Assembly (NCBI RefSeq): GCF_030282825.1
Contig: NZ_JASTZU010000041.1
Span: 145,411-209,410 of the forward strand
Origin: Aquibacillus rhizosphaerae
GTDB taxonomy: Bacteria; Bacillota; Bacilli; Bacillales; Amphibacillaceae
Length of the DNA stretch: 64,000 nucleotides
Direction: 5' to 3'
This document shows, piece by piece, positions 36,496 through 46,565 of the stretch (position 1 is the stretch's first letter; every line of letters starts with the position of its first letter). Below the pieces are notes generated by a model. That model saw only the letters and a list, made by a program, of their open reading frames with translations. It was not told where the DNA came from and did not search any database. A program made the translations under genes and the position numbers.

Positions 36496-37167
36496 ATGGT
36501 AATTGAATTAATAAAGTTAGTCAGTTTATTTTTATTAATATTTATAGTTATGCGACTTTTAGGGAAATCTTTAATGTCACAGTGGACCTCTTATGATTTA
36601 TTAACAATCGTTTTTTTATCTTATTCAGCATTTAGTTCGGTTGAGATTTTAAGTTTTATACATTCAGTTTTAAATATTGTAGTAATAGGTTTCGTTTATT
36701 TAATTGTGGCCCGATTAAGTCTTATTCAACCTATTAGTCAAATGATTATAGGTGAGCCGATTATTCTTATTAAACACGGAAAAGTAATTAAGAAAAATTT
36801 AAAGCGAAGTTTATATTCTTTATCTGAACTTTTATCAAGTATTCGTTCTGAGGGAAATCCAGATATAAAAGATATTGATTATGCGTTATTAGAACCTAAT
36901 GGAAAAATAAGCATCATTATTAGTCAGGACGTAAGCCCAGTTACACCAAAACATTTAAACATATCAACTAAGTATAAAGGACTACCATTGTCGATGGTTA
37001 TTCAAGGTAAAGTACAACATAATAATTTGTCATTGATTAATAAAGATGAATTGTGGTTGAAACAAGAATTAGAATCGAAAGGAATTACTTCTATAAAAAG
37101 TATTTTTTATGCCTATGTAAACGACCAAAACAATTCCTTAACGGTGGATATGGGAAAAGACAATTAA
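36496..37167 (+). CDS. DUF421-family membrane protein
   Basis: 223 residues with three N-terminal membrane helices (about 4-22, 34-52 and 55-77) and a soluble C-terminal DUF421/YetF-like domain (about 85-220), including EPIILIKHGKVIKKNLKR and DIDYALLEPNGKISII. Several paralogues occur in B. subtilis (YetF, YdfR, YdfS, YrbG, YkjA); some are spore-membrane proteins that assist germination, but I cannot assign this one. Monocistronic between spo0A and the LysM-CAP gene. Confidence 0.85.
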   Translation: MVIELIKLVSLFLLIFIVMRLLGKSLMSQWTSYDLLTIVFLSYSAFSSVEILSFIHSVLNIVVIGFVYLIVARLSLIQPISQMIIGEPIILIKHGKVIKKNLKRSLYSLSELLSSIRSEGNPDIKDIDYALLEPNGKISIIISQDVSPVTPKHLNISTKYKGLPLSMVIQGKVQHNNLSLINKDELWLKQELESKGITSIKSIFYAYVNDQNNSLTVDMGKDN

Positions 37168-37230
37168 AGTAAAAATAAATTAATCGAAAATTATTTTATC
37201 TAGTACGAATAAAAGCTTCCGTTCGAGGGA

Positions 37231-37257
37231 TTTTATCATTATAGGAGGATGATAAAA
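37231..37257 (+). promoter_or_regulatory. Hairpin enclosing the ribosome site of the LysM-CAP gene
   Basis: Perfect 9-bp inverted repeat TTTTATCAT (37231-37239) / ATGATAAAA (37249-37257). The loop holds the Shine-Dalgarno TATAGGAGG and the last stem base is the A of the ATG. Such a hairpin presents or hides the ribosome site; which it does is not known. Confidence 0.55.
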
Positions 37258-37853
37258 TGAAAAAAACATTGTTTTTAGCTTTATTGTTATTTGTATTTGT
37301 ACCATTTACAGTAACAGCAGCAGATACTTATACAGTTCAACCAGGGGATAGTATGTGGAAGATTGCGATGAAATATCAAATTGGGGTTACTGAGATAATC
37401 GAAGCAAATCCTCAAGTGGAAAATGCCAATCTGATTTACCCAAATCAAAAACTTAACATTCCTAATATTGATCAAATTAAGCACACGGAACATCAAGTTA
37501 TTCAATTGACGAACCAAGAACGTGCAAAACATGGTCTTTCTGCATTAAAACCTGATTGGGAGTTATCACGTGTAGCCAGATATAAATCGCAGGACATGCA
37601 TGACCGTAAATATTTTGCGCATGATAGTCCAACGTATGGGTCTCCTTTTACTATGATGAAAAATTTTGGTATTACTTACAGAAAAGCAGCTGAAAATATT
37701 GCCAGAGGTCAACGTACTCCTCAAGAGGTAGTAAATGCTTGGATGGATAGCCCAGGCCATCGTAAGAACATACTAACTCCTGAGCTAACACATATAGGTG
37801 TTGGGTATGTTAAAGATGGTAATTATTGGACGCAAATGTTTATTACTAAATAG
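37257..37853 (+). CDS. Secreted LysM-CAP domain protein (YkwD-like)
   Basis: 198 residues: signal peptide (1-21, cut after TVTAA), one LysM peptidoglycan-binding domain (about 24-67: YTVQPGDSMWKIAMKYQ ... NQKLNIP) and a CAP/SCP domain (about 82-197) with TNQERAKHGL, HDSPTYGSPFTMMKNF and AENIARGQ, HRKNIL. The CAP His/Glu cluster is present. Such proteins are cell-wall or spore-coat associated in Bacillus. The ribosome site lies in a hairpin loop. Near spo0A, a sporulation link is possible but not shown. Confidence 0.88.
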   Translation: MKKTLFLALLLFVFVPFTVTAADTYTVQPGDSMWKIAMKYQIGVTEIIEANPQVENANLIYPNQKLNIPNIDQIKHTEHQVIQLTNQERAKHGLSALKPDWELSRVARYKSQDMHDRKYFAHDSPTYGSPFTMMKNFGITYRKAAENIARGQRTPQEVVNAWMDSPGHRKNILTPELTHIGVGYVKDGNYWTQMFITK

Positions 37854-37861
37854 AATGGAAA

Positions 37862-37891
37862 GGGTCTTGATTTGATATCAAGGCTTTTTTT
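37862..37891 (+). terminator. Terminator after the LysM-CAP gene
   Basis: GTCTTGAT pairs with ATCAAGGC, followed by seven T. Confidence 0.8.
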
Positions 37892-38068
37892 ATTCTATTT
37901 TTGAGCATAAAGTGATAAAATGAATTATCACAATAGTATAATGGCAGAAAAACGCAAGAATGCTTCTAGATATTATACATTAAGCGTGTCCTTCTTAATA
38001 ACAATATTTAACGAAGTATGTTAATATTTTGAATTGTACATAAAACTTATAAATGGAGAGGTTATAAA

Positions 38069-39415
38069 ATGAAAGTAGCAAAATTCGGTGGAAGTTCAGT
38101 AGCTAGTGCTGAGCAGTTAAGAAAAGTAGCTAATATTATTATGGATGATCCAGATAGGAAGGCGATTGTCGTCTCTGCTCCTGGAAAAAGATCTAAAGAA
38201 GATACTAAAGTAACTGATTTATTAATAGCACTTGGTGAAGCGTATCAATCCAACCAACCATATGATAATCATTTAGCACAAGTAATTGCCCGATTTAGAG
38301 ATATTACAAGCAAACTTGAATTATCTGATCAGGTATTAACAGAAATTAAACAAGATGTTGAGATGACATTAACATCCGATTATAGTGATGAGTTGAAGAT
38401 GGATGCAATAAAAGCTATCGGAGAAGATTCGTTAGCAAAGGTACTTAGTGAATATCTGAAGTCATTAGGTGTTGAGGCGACATATCTGAATCCGAAAGAT
38501 GCCGGGATTATTGTAAGTGATGAACCTGGTAATGCGCAATTGTTGGACGAAAGCTTTGACCACTTATTAAGATTGAGAGACCGAAATGAGATTGTTGTAA
38601 TACCAGGTTTCTTTGGCTATAGTAAGCAAGGCCGATTAGTTACTTTCTCAAGAGGTGGTTCTGATATTTCAGGGTCAATTGTTGCAGCGGGAGTTCAAGC
38701 GGATTTATATGAGAATTTTACAGACGTAGATTCTGTTTACTGCGTGAATCCAACTATTGTAGAAAACCCTAAAGAAATTACATCTCTTACTTATAAAGAA
38801 ATGCGTGAACTTTCCTATGCAGGATTTTCTGTCTTCCATGATGAAGCATTAATACCAGCATTTAAAGCAAGTATTCCCGTTTGCATTAAAAATACAAACA
38901 ATCCGACAGGCTTAGGAACAATTATTGTTTCTAAAAAGGAAACGAGTGAAAATCCAGTAGTGGGTATAGCCAGTGATACGGGGTTCTTAAGTTTATATGT
39001 AAGTAAATATTTGATGAATAGAGAATTAGGATTTGGGCGTAAGTTATTAAATATCTTAGAAGATGAATGTATTTCATTTGAGCACACTCCATCGGGTATT
39101 GATGACATGTCCGTAATTATAAGAGAAAGTCAATTACCGAAAGATAAAGAGCAAAAAGTTATCGAACGGATAGAAAATGAATTAGACCCTGATATGGTTT
39201 ACATTGAAAGAGATCTTGCTTTAGTAATGATTGTTGGTGAAGGTATGAACAGTACAGTTGGTATTGCTGAAAAAGCTACTGCTGCTTTTTCTAAAGCAAA
39301 TGTAAATTTAGAGATGATGAACCAGGGCTCATCTGAAGTATCCATGATGTTTGGTATTAAATCAACTGGTGTTGATGCAGCTGTAAAATCACTTTATAAA
39401 GCATTTTTTGAATGA
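38069..39415 (+). CDS. Aspartokinase (YclM/ThrD type)
   Basis: 448-residue monofunctional aspartate kinase, first step of the Lys/Met/Thr pathway. KVAKFGGSSVAS at the start, the kinase core with GFFGYSKQGRLVTFSRGGSD (near residues 190-210), then two ACT domains (about 305-445) that bind regulatory amino acids. Best resembles B. subtilis YclM (aspartokinase III, 454 residues) in N-terminal sequence and length rather than DapG or LysC. The 170-bp leader is too short for a lysine riboswitch. Confidence 0.9.
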   Translation: MKVAKFGGSSVASAEQLRKVANIIMDDPDRKAIVVSAPGKRSKEDTKVTDLLIALGEAYQSNQPYDNHLAQVIARFRDITSKLELSDQVLTEIKQDVEMTLTSDYSDELKMDAIKAIGEDSLAKVLSEYLKSLGVEATYLNPKDAGIIVSDEPGNAQLLDESFDHLLRLRDRNEIVVIPGFFGYSKQGRLVTFSRGGSDISGSIVAAGVQADLYENFTDVDSVYCVNPTIVENPKEITSLTYKEMRELSYAGFSVFHDEALIPAFKASIPVCIKNTNNPTGLGTIIVSKKETSENPVVGIASDTGFLSLYVSKYLMNRELGFGRKLLNILEDECISFEHTPSGIDDMSVIIRESQLPKDKEQKVIERIENELDPDMVYIERDLALVMIVGEGMNSTVGIAEKATAAFSKANVNLEMMNQGSSEVSMMFGIKSTGVDAAVKSLYKAFFE

Positions 39416-39420
39416 AAATA

Positions 39421-39456
39421 GAAAAGACTAGTTCATATTAATGAACTAGTCTTTTC
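39421..39456. terminator. Bidirectional terminator between aspartokinase and yqzF
   Basis: Perfect 16-bp stem GAAAAGACTAGTTCAT / ATGAACTAGTCTTTTC with a 4-nt loop, T-rich on both strands. It overlaps the last codons of yqzF. Confidence 0.9.
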
Positions 39457-39688
39457 TATTTCTACTAAATCTTCCTTTTGTCAGGTTTCTCTTACGGTCC
39501 CTATGTAAAATAAAACCTCCAATAAAGGCTAATCCTGCTAAGAAAATAAATAATCCAAATATAAATTGTATGATTGAATGAAAAAACAGAAAGAAAAATT
39601 CTCCAAACAAAGCATCACGCATCAGTTTAACTCCCAATACAGCAATAAGACCGGGTATTACTATTATAATTAAAGCGAGTAATCTCAT
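39446..39688 (-). CDS. yqzF: DUF2627 membrane protein YqzF
   Basis: 80-residue protein with two hydrophobic helices (about 3-22 and 36-62) and a basic C-terminus. The start MRLLALIIIVIPGLIAVLGV and DALFGEFF match DUF2627/YqzF, which precedes bkdR in B. subtilis too. Read from ATG 39688 with GAGAGGAGAAG upstream. It runs divergent from bkdR. Function unknown. Confidence 0.87.
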   Translation of the reverse strand: MRLLALIIIVIPGLIAVLGVKLMRDALFGEFFFLFFHSIIQFIFGLFIFLAGLAFIGGFILHRDRKRNLTKGRFSRNRKD

Positions 39689-39861
39689 TGTTATTATCTT
39701 CTCCTCTCACCATTGTAGTATAGCAAAGCAATTACATATTGAAAACAAGATAGATTCTTGATAATAGTAATGTGTTTTTTGCACAAAATGAGCATACCTT
39801 GCCAAATTGTGCAGTAAAGTATAAAATGAGTTTATGCAAAAATATGCAGGATGTGATATGA

Positions 39862-41946
39862 GTGAAGCGTGTATTGATTATTGGTGCCGGAAATGGCGGG
39901 ACTGCATTGCTTAAGCTAATGCAAGCATCGAAACGAATGAATATCGTAGCTATTATTGATATAGACTTATCCGCACCAGGATTAAAAATTGCAAAAGATT
40001 ATCACGTTACAGTAGGTGAAAAATGGCTTGACTGGATATATAATGATATAGATATTGCCATAGATGCTACGGGAACTAATGAGGTATATGAGCAAATTAT
40101 GGCTGTGAAAACAGAGGATACAATTGTTCTTACAGGATCCATAGCTTATCTGACAGTAGAACTTTTAGAAGAAAAAGAACAATTATTACATAAGTTAAAG
40201 TTACAAACAGTAAAGCAAGATTTAATTTTAAATAATATACATGAAGGTATGATTGTCGTAGATGACAATGAAAAGGTAACTTTTGTTAATAAGAGAGCAG
40301 AAGAGATAGTAGGTGTAGCAAAAAGGGATTTTATCTCACAACCAGTCCGAAAAATCATTGATCAAACAAGACTACCGGAAATATTAAGGACGAGGCAGAA
40401 AGAAGTAAATAAAAAACTTAAATTAGAAAATGGAAAACAGATTATTTCTACGAGAATTCCGATAATTGATACAGATCACAACCTTAAAGGTGCATTTTCA
40501 ATATTTAGAGACATTACTGAAGTGGCTGAACTAGCTGAAAAAGTAACAGGTTTAAAAGAAGTGAAAAAGATGTTAGAAGCGATTTTTCACTCTTCTGAAG
40601 AAGCAATAAGCGTTGTTGATGAACAAGGTTACGGTATTATGGTTAATCCAGCATATACACGTATTACTGGTATGGGAGAAAAAGATATAGTTGGAAAACA
40701 TGCCTCTGTTGATATTGTTGAGGGAGAAAGTATGCATATAAAAGTACTTCAAACAAGAAGAGCTGTTCGAGGTGTGCGAATGAAGGTGGGACCTTTAAAC
40801 AAAGATGTGATTGTCAATGTCGCACCAATTATAGTTGATGGAAAGTTAAAAGGAAGCGTTGGTATTCTTCATGATATGTCTGAAATACAATCCCTGACAA
40901 GTGAATTAAGAAGAGCAAGAAAAATCATTCGAAACTTAGAAGCGAAATATACGTTTGATGACATTATTGGTTTATCTTCTGAGATGATTTTAGCTATAGA
41001 GCAAGCCAAAGTGGGTGCAAAAACACCCGCTATAGTACTTTTGCGCGGGGAGTCGGGGACAGGCAAAGAACTTTTTGCACATGCCATTCATAATCAAAGT
41101 AACCGCAGGCATAATAAGTTTATTCGTGTTAATTGCGCTGCGACTTCTGAAACAATGCTAGAATGTCAATTGTTTGGCTATGAAGATGGTGCGTTTTCAG
41201 GTGCCAAGCTTGGTGGTGAAACAGGTTATTTTGAAGAAGCGAATTACGGTAGTGTGTTTTTAGATGAAATCGGTGGGTTATCACTTAGTATGCAAGCAAA
41301 GCTATTACGTGTAATAGAAGAAAGCGAAATAGTTAGAGTGGGTAGCACAAAACCAATTCCAATAGATGTGCGAATAATAACAGCAACGAATGTTAATTTA
41401 GAAAAAGCAATAATGAATGGAAAATTTAAAAAAGATTTGTATTATCGCTTAAATCGCTTGCCAATTTATGTTCCATCCCTTAGGGAAAGAATGGATGACT
41501 TAGAAGAGTTAATAAACGATTTTATTCATAAAATAAATCAAGCTTATGGAAGAAATGTTAAAACGGTCGAAGATAGAGCACTCGATTACTTAAGAGCATA
41601 TGATTGGCCAGGTAATATTCGTGAACTTGAAAATGTAATAAGTAGAGCGATGATTAATATGGATATGGATGAAGATATTATTCAATTCAATCATGTACCA
41701 GCGTTAAAGGTTTCAGAAGGTTATTATAATCAAGAAGTGAAATCTGGGGATTACCTGAATTTCAAAAATAGAACATTGCAACAATCACTTGATGCTCATG
41801 AAAAGCAAGTAATTGAAATGTCGTTAAAAATACATAATTATAATAAAACAAAAACAGCACAAGCATTAGGTATTTCAATAAGAAGTTTATACTATAAAGC
41901 TAATAAATATGGAATTTCTCGAGAGAGTATGAAGAATAATATTTAA
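39862..41946 (+). CDS. bkdR: Sigma-54-dependent activator of the bkd operon, BkdR
   Basis: 694 residues. N-terminal NAD-like Rossmann segment (VLIIGAGNGGTALLKLM), two PAS domains (about 120-220 and 240-345), an AAA+ sigma-54 interaction domain with Walker A GESGTGKELFAHAIH (near 395-410), and a C-terminal Fis-type helix-turn-helix (KTAQALGISIRSLYYKANKY). The sigma-54 contact loop reads GAFSGA (443-448) where GAFTGA is canonical. GTG start with only a weak AGGATGTG. It should activate ptb-bcd-buk-lpdV-bkd in response to branched-chain amino acids, but no -24/-12 promoter was found in the 64-bp gap downstream. Confidence 0.93.
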   Translation: MKRVLIIGAGNGGTALLKLMQASKRMNIVAIIDIDLSAPGLKIAKDYHVTVGEKWLDWIYNDIDIAIDATGTNEVYEQIMAVKTEDTIVLTGSIAYLTVELLEEKEQLLHKLKLQTVKQDLILNNIHEGMIVVDDNEKVTFVNKRAEEIVGVAKRDFISQPVRKIIDQTRLPEILRTRQKEVNKKLKLENGKQIISTRIPIIDTDHNLKGAFSIFRDITEVAELAEKVTGLKEVKKMLEAIFHSSEEAISVVDEQGYGIMVNPAYTRITGMGEKDIVGKHASVDIVEGESMHIKVLQTRRAVRGVRMKVGPLNKDVIVNVAPIIVDGKLKGSVGILHDMSEIQSLTSELRRARKIIRNLEAKYTFDDIIGLSSEMILAIEQAKVGAKTPAIVLLRGESGTGKELFAHAIHNQSNRRHNKFIRVNCAATSETMLECQLFGYEDGAFSGAKLGGETGYFEEANYGSVFLDEIGGLSLSMQAKLLRVIEESEIVRVGSTKPIPIDVRIITATNVNLEKAIMNGKFKKDLYYRLNRLPIYVPSLRERMDDLEELINDFIHKINQAYGRNVKTVEDRALDYLRAYDWPGNIRELENVISRAMINMDMDEDIIQFNHVPALKVSEGYYNQEVKSGDYLNFKNRTLQQSLDAHEKQVIEMSLKIHNYNKTKTAQALGISIRSLYYKANKYGISRESMKNNI

Positions 41947-42010
41947 TATTAATTTAATTTAAAACAGTGTAAGCAGAGGAACTAGAGAAACTACCCCATG
42001 GAGGGTCTAA

Positions 42011-42934
42011 ATGAAATATCTGCATCTCTTATTGAACAAAATAGATAGGAATAATAAAAAAACAGTCGCAATAGCCCAGGCAGCTGATGAATCGGTGTTG
42101 CTAGCAGTTAAGCATGGATTAACGCTTGAAATAGCCAACTTCAGACTCTATGGTAATAAAAGTGATATGGAGGAAATTGCTAAGTCTGTAAGTTTAGATT
42201 TATACCAGAAGGAAATAACTATTATTAATATAGAATCAGAACAATTAGCAGTCCGTGAAGCTATTAAATCCATAAATAATGGAACAGCACACGTGTTAAT
42301 GAAGGGAAATCTACCAACAAAATCACTGTTAAAATCAGTGCTTGATAAGCAATTAGGATTACGATTAGGAACTATATTGTCTCAGGTTGCTATATTTGAG
42401 GTTCCAAATCAAGAAAAACTACTGCTTCTAACTGATGCGGCAATGAACATCTCCCCAAGTCTAAATGATAAAATAGAAATATTGAAAAATGCTGTAGATG
42501 TTGCTGCTAGAGTAGGTATTAAAAATCCAAAAGTGGCCGCTATGACAGCGATAGAAACCGTAAACCCTTCTATGCAAGCTACCCTCGATGCAGCTTCTTT
42601 AAAAGAATCATATATGCGAGGAGAAATAAAAAATTGTATTTTTGATGGGCCAATGGCTTTTGATGTGGCAGTATCAAGAAAGGCGTCAGAACAGAAGAAA
42701 ATTGATTCAGAAGTTGCAGGTCAAGCAGATATATTGTTAGTCCCAACGATTGAGGTAGGTAATGCTTTATACAAGTCATTCATATATTTTGCCAATGCTA
42801 AAGTTGCTTCTATTATATGTGGTGCAAAAGTTCCGATTGTGTTGCCATCTCGATCGGATACTGCTGAGAATAAATTACTATCCATCGCATTAGCGATTAT
42901 TTCATCTGAGGAGGAACAAAATGGAAATTTTTAA
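42011..42934 (+). CDS. ptb: Phosphate butyryltransferase
   Basis: 307-residue phosphotransacylase-family enzyme converting (iso)butyryl-CoA to the acyl phosphate. Typical PTA_PTB blocks: [35 protein letters not shown] and [19 protein letters not shown] behind ATGGAGGGTC. First structural gene of the operon; its stop overlaps the start of bcd by 14 bp. Confidence 0.95.
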   Translation: MKYLHLLLNKIDRNNKKTVAIAQAADESVLLAVKHGLTLEIANFRLYGNKSDMEEIAKSVSLDLYQKEITIINIESEQLAVREAIKSINNGTAHVLMKGNLPTKSLLKSVLDKQLGLRLGTILSQVAIFEVPNQEKLLLLTDAAMNISPSLNDKIEILKNAVDVAARVGIKNPKVAAMTAIETVNPSMQATLDAASLKESYMRGEIKNCIFDGPMAFDVAVSRKASEQKKIDSEVAGQADILLVPTIEVGNALYKSFIYFANAKVASIICGAKVPIVLPSRSDTAENKLLSIALAIISSEEEQNGNF

Positions 42935-44015
42935 TTATATGGAGAAATATGATTATGAGCAAGTTTTATTTTGCCAAGATAAGTATTCAGGTTTAAAGGC
43001 TATTATTGCAATACATGATACAACGTTGGGCCCTGCACTAGGTGGCACGAGAATGTGGACGTATGCATCAGAAGCAGAGGCTATCGAGGATGCTCTTCGC
43101 TTAGCGAAGGGCATGACCTATAAAAATGCTGCGGCAGGCTTAAACCTTGGCGGAGGTAAAACAGTTATCATTGGTGATCCGAAAAAGGATAAAAATGAAG
43201 CGATGTTTAGAGCGTTTGGACGTTTTATACAAGGGTTAAATGGCCGCTACATCACAGCAGAAGATGTAGGAACAACTGTATACGATATGGATTTGATTCA
43301 TGAGGAAACAGATTACGTAACTGGAATTTCACCAGCGTTTGGTTCTTCTGGAAATCCATCTCCTGTAACGGCATATGGTGTATTTAAAGGAATTAAATCT
43401 GCTGCTAAAGAAATGTTTGGTAGCGATATCCTAGAAGGTAAAACAATTGCAGTTCAAGGGGTTGGAAATGTAGCCTTTAAACTTTGTGAATATTTACATA
43501 ATGAAGGTGTGAATTTAGTTGTTACGGATATAAACAAGGAAGCAGTTAGTAGAGCGGTAGATGCATTTAATGCCAAAGCTGTTGACCCAAACGATATATA
43601 TGCTGTGGAATGCGATATTTATGCACCTTGCGCGTTAGGGGCAACGATAAATGATGATACAATTCCTCAGTTAAAAGCAAAAATAGTCGCAGGGGCTGCA
43701 AACAATCAACTAAAAGAAACGAAGCATGGAGATCTTCTACATGAAAAAGGAATCCTTTATGCTCCTGATTTTGTTATTAATGCAGGTGGTGTTATTAATA
43801 TTGCAGATGAGTTAAATGGATATAACAAAGAAAGAGCATTAAAGCGTGTCGAAACCATCTATGACAATTTAGCTCGTGTTTTCGAAATTTCAAAACGTGA
43901 TAATTTACCAACCTATGTTGCGGCGGATCGGATGGCAGAAGAGCGAATCGAGAGTTTGAAACAATCAAGAAGCCAGTTTTTAATTAATGAGCAACATATT
44001 TTGAGTAGAAGATAA
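42921..44015 (+). CDS. bcd: Leucine (branched-chain amino acid) dehydrogenase
   Basis: 364-residue NAD-dependent enzyme deaminating Leu, Ile and Val to the 2-oxo acids. Catalytic lysines lie in [20 protein letters not shown], and the Rossmann motif is [20 protein letters not shown]. Nearly collinear with B. subtilis Bcd (YqiT), including the N-terminus [14 protein letters not shown] and C-terminus LSRR. Ribosome site GAGGAGGAAC lies within ptb, so translation is likely coupled. Confidence 0.97.
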   Translation: MEIFNYMEKYDYEQVLFCQDKYSGLKAIIAIHDTTLGPALGGTRMWTYASEAEAIEDALRLAKGMTYKNAAAGLNLGGGKTVIIGDPKKDKNEAMFRAFGRFIQGLNGRYITAEDVGTTVYDMDLIHEETDYVTGISPAFGSSGNPSPVTAYGVFKGIKSAAKEMFGSDILEGKTIAVQGVGNVAFKLCEYLHNEGVNLVVTDINKEAVSRAVDAFNAKAVDPNDIYAVECDIYAPCALGATINDDTIPQLKAKIVAGAANNQLKETKHGDLLHEKGILYAPDFVINAGGVINIADELNGYNKERALKRVETIYDNLARVFEISKRDNLPTYVAADRMAEERIESLKQSRSQFLINEQHILSRR

Positions 44016-44038
44016 CGTTTGAGTAGTGGGGGTTAATT

Positions 44039-45124
44039 GTGTTGCGTGAAAAATTCCGTGTGTTAGTAATAAACCCTAGTTCAACAATGACTAAAATCGG
44101 TGTTTATGATAATGAACATTGTGTCTTTGAAAAAGTTGTTAGACATAAATTAGAAGATTTATCTGAATACAACCGAGTGATGGAACAATATAATCTCAGA
44201 AAATCAGAAATTCTAGAAACTTTGCATGATGAAGGTCTTAACCTTTCTAAGATTAACGCTGTTTGTGGTCGAGGTGGGTTAATTCGACCAATTCAAGGTG
44301 GCACATACTTAGTAAATGATTATATGCTACAAGATTTAAAGATGGGTTATAACGGTGATCACGCATCAAATCTTGGTGGAATTATTGCTCATGAAATTGC
44401 AGTCGGATTAAATATAAAGGCCTATATTGTTGATCCAGTTGTAGTCGATGAGCTAGAACCAATTGCAAGAATTTCAGGTGTTCCAGAGATTCAAAGGAAA
44501 AGCATTTTTCATGCACTTAACCAAAAATCTGTTGCGAGGCAAGCTGCTAGTGATTTAGGGAAAACGTATACGGAAATGAACTTAATTGTCGCCCATATGG
44601 GTGGTGGTATTACAGTTGGTGCACATAAACAGGGGAAAGTTGTGGATGTAAACAACGGATTTGACGGTGACGGTCCTTTTTCACCAGAACGAGCTGGAAC
44701 TGTTCCTGCAGGGGATTTAATTTCACTGTGTTATTCCGGTGAATATAAGCGTGAAGAGATATTGAAAAAAGTCGTTGGTCACGGTGGACTTATGGCTTAT
44801 ATGAAAACTAATGATCTAACCCAGGTGGAGCGTTTAATGGAACACAAGAGTGATATTGCTCTACAAATCTATCAAGCAATGGCTTATCAGGTGGCTAAGG
44901 AAATAGGGGCCATGGGTGTAGTACTTGGTGGAGATGTTGATGGAATTGTTCTCACTGGAGGAATTGCTTTTCATAAGAATTTTGTTGAATTGATATCAAA
45001 TAGAGTAAAATGGATTGCAGACGTTTTAACTTATCCTGGTGAAAATGAATTACAGGCATTAGCGTTTGGAACATTACGTGTACTTAAAGGCGAAGAATTA
45101 CCTAAACAGTACATTGATTTATAG
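44039..45124 (+). CDS. buk: Butyrate kinase
   Basis: 361-residue ASKHA-fold kinase producing ATP and (iso)butyrate from the acyl phosphate. Acetokinase-family signatures: [18 protein letters not shown] at the start, [17 protein letters not shown] (near 183-199), and [13 protein letters not shown] near the end. GTG start preceded by GTGGGGG. Together with Ptb it allows substrate-level ATP formation from branched-chain acyl-CoA. Confidence 0.95.
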   Translation: MLREKFRVLVINPSSTMTKIGVYDNEHCVFEKVVRHKLEDLSEYNRVMEQYNLRKSEILETLHDEGLNLSKINAVCGRGGLIRPIQGGTYLVNDYMLQDLKMGYNGDHASNLGGIIAHEIAVGLNIKAYIVDPVVVDELEPIARISGVPEIQRKSIFHALNQKSVARQAASDLGKTYTEMNLIVAHMGGGITVGAHKQGKVVDVNNGFDGDGPFSPERAGTVPAGDLISLCYSGEYKREEILKKVVGHGGLMAYMKTNDLTQVERLMEHKSDIALQIYQAMAYQVAKEIGAMGVVLGGDVDGIVLTGGIAFHKNFVELISNRVKWIADVLTYPGENELQALAFGTLRVLKGEELPKQYIDL

Positions 45125-45140
45125 AAGGGAGGAAGTTCTA

Positions 45141-46565
45141 GTGGCACAGGAATATGATTTAGTTATTTTAGGCGGAGGTACTGGTGGTTATGTAGCTGCA
45201 ATACGTGCATCGCAGCTAGGACTAAAAACTGCGATTGTTGAGCGCGAAAAGCTTGGTGGAACTTGTTTACATAAAGGATGTATCCCATCAAAAGCATTAT
45301 TGCGTTCCGCAGAAGTATACCGACAAACAAAAGAAGCTAGTGATTATGGTATTGATATTGAAACACCATTGATCAATTTTGCTAAAGTACAAGAACGTAA
45401 AGAAACGATAGTTGATCATTTACATAAAGGTGTTTTAGGCTTAATGAAAAAGGGCAAAATTGATATATATGAAGGCTTTGGAAGAGTACTAGGTCCTTCT
45501 ATATTTTCTCCCAATGCTGGAACGGTTTCTGTTGAGTTTGAAAGTGGCGAGGAAAACGAAATGCTTATTTCTAGAAACCTATTAATAGCAACTGGATCAA
45601 AGCCACGGGAGATAGATGGAGTGGAACTGGACGGTGAGCTTATTCTTACTTCAGACCATGCCTTAACTATGGAACAACTACCCAATTCAATGATAATCGT
45701 TGGTGGAGGGGTCATTGGGATTGAATGGGCATCTATGTTAGCTGATTTTCAAGTCAATGTAACTGTCGTTGAGTTTGCAGATAGAATCCTACCCTCAGAG
45801 GATTTGGAAATATCGAAGGAAATTACGAGACTATTAAAGAAAAAAGGAATAAAGATTATCACCAATGCAACGTTGCTCCCAGAAACTATCAAAAGAAGTT
45901 CTAATATAGAGGTCGAAGTAGAACACAAACAAGAAAGAAAAGTTCTTACAGCAGATAAATTACTTTTATCAATTGGAAGAGTTGCCAATTCCAAACACTT
46001 AGGTTTGGAGAATACTGAAATTAAAGTGGATAAACAAGGATGTATAGAAGTAAACCAATTCTATCAAACGAAAGAATCTCATATTTATGCAATTGGGGAT
46101 GTTATTGGCGGTATGCAACTTGCACATGTTGCATCGCATGAAGGTGTTGTTGCAGTAGAACATATGTCAGAGCAAAAACCTCTTACTGTCAATTATCGAA
46201 ATATTCCAACGTGTATTTATTCGCATCCAGAAATAGCGAGCGTAGGACTAACAGAACAGCAAGCAATCGATCAGGGATATACAATAAAAAGTGGGAAAGT
46301 ATCATTTAAATCAATAGGAAAAGCACTTGTACATGGTGATACGGATGGTTTTGTTAAGATTATATCCGACAAAAATACAAATGACTTACTTGGAGTTCAT
46401 ATGATAGGCACACATGTTACTGATATGATTTCTGAAGCAGGATTAGCGATGATATTGGATGCGACACCATGGGAAATTGGACAGAGTATTCATCCACATC
46501 CATCCTTATCAGAAGCGATAGGAGAAGCTGCATTAGCAGTCGAAGGGAGGAAAATTCATGGTTAA
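45141..46565 (+). CDS. lpdV: Dihydrolipoyl dehydrogenase of the branched-chain 2-oxoacid dehydrogenase
   Basis: 474-residue FAD disulfide oxidoreductase (E3), the same length as B. subtilis LpdV. FAD motif VILGGGTGGYVAAIRASQLG, redox disulfide GGTCLHKGCIPSKA, NAD motif IIVGGGVIGIEWASM and the C-terminal His-Glu pair in HPHPSLSEA. GTG 45141 is chosen over the long frame from 45066 because GGGAGGAAG precedes it and the product starts VAQEYDLVILGG. It overlaps bkdAA by 8 bp. Confidence 0.96.
   Translation: MAQEYDLVILGGGTGGYVAAIRASQLGLKTAIVEREKLGGTCLHKGCIPSKALLRSAEVYRQTKEASDYGIDIETPLINFAKVQERKETIVDHLHKGVLGLMKKGKIDIYEGFGRVLGPSIFSPNAGTVSVEFESGEENEMLISRNLLIATGSKPREIDGVELDGELILTSDHALTMEQLPNSMIIVGGGVIGIEWASMLADFQVNVTVVEFADRILPSEDLEISKEITRLLKKKGIKIITNATLLPETIKRSSNIEVEVEHKQERKVLTADKLLLSIGRVANSKHLGLENTEIKVDKQGCIEVNQFYQTKESHIYAIGDVIGGMQLAHVASHEGVVAVEHMSEQKPLTVNYRNIPTCIYSHPEIASVGLTEQQAIDQGYTIKSGKVSFKSIGKALVHGDTDGFVKIISDKNTNDLLGVHMIGTHVTDMISEAGLAMILDATPWEIGQSIHPHPSLSEAIGEAALAVEGRKIHG

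Noticed and set aside
37892..38068. Lysine riboswitch before aspartokinase
   Set aside because: Leader is only about 175 bp and none of the conserved L-box blocks were recognised.
39780..39812. Sigma-54-like element in the yqzF/bkdR spacer
   Set aside because: Minus-strand TTGGCAAGGTATGCT has GG and GC only 8 bp apart instead of 10; the TGCACAA/TTGTGCA inverted repeat there may be an operator but has no recognised owner.
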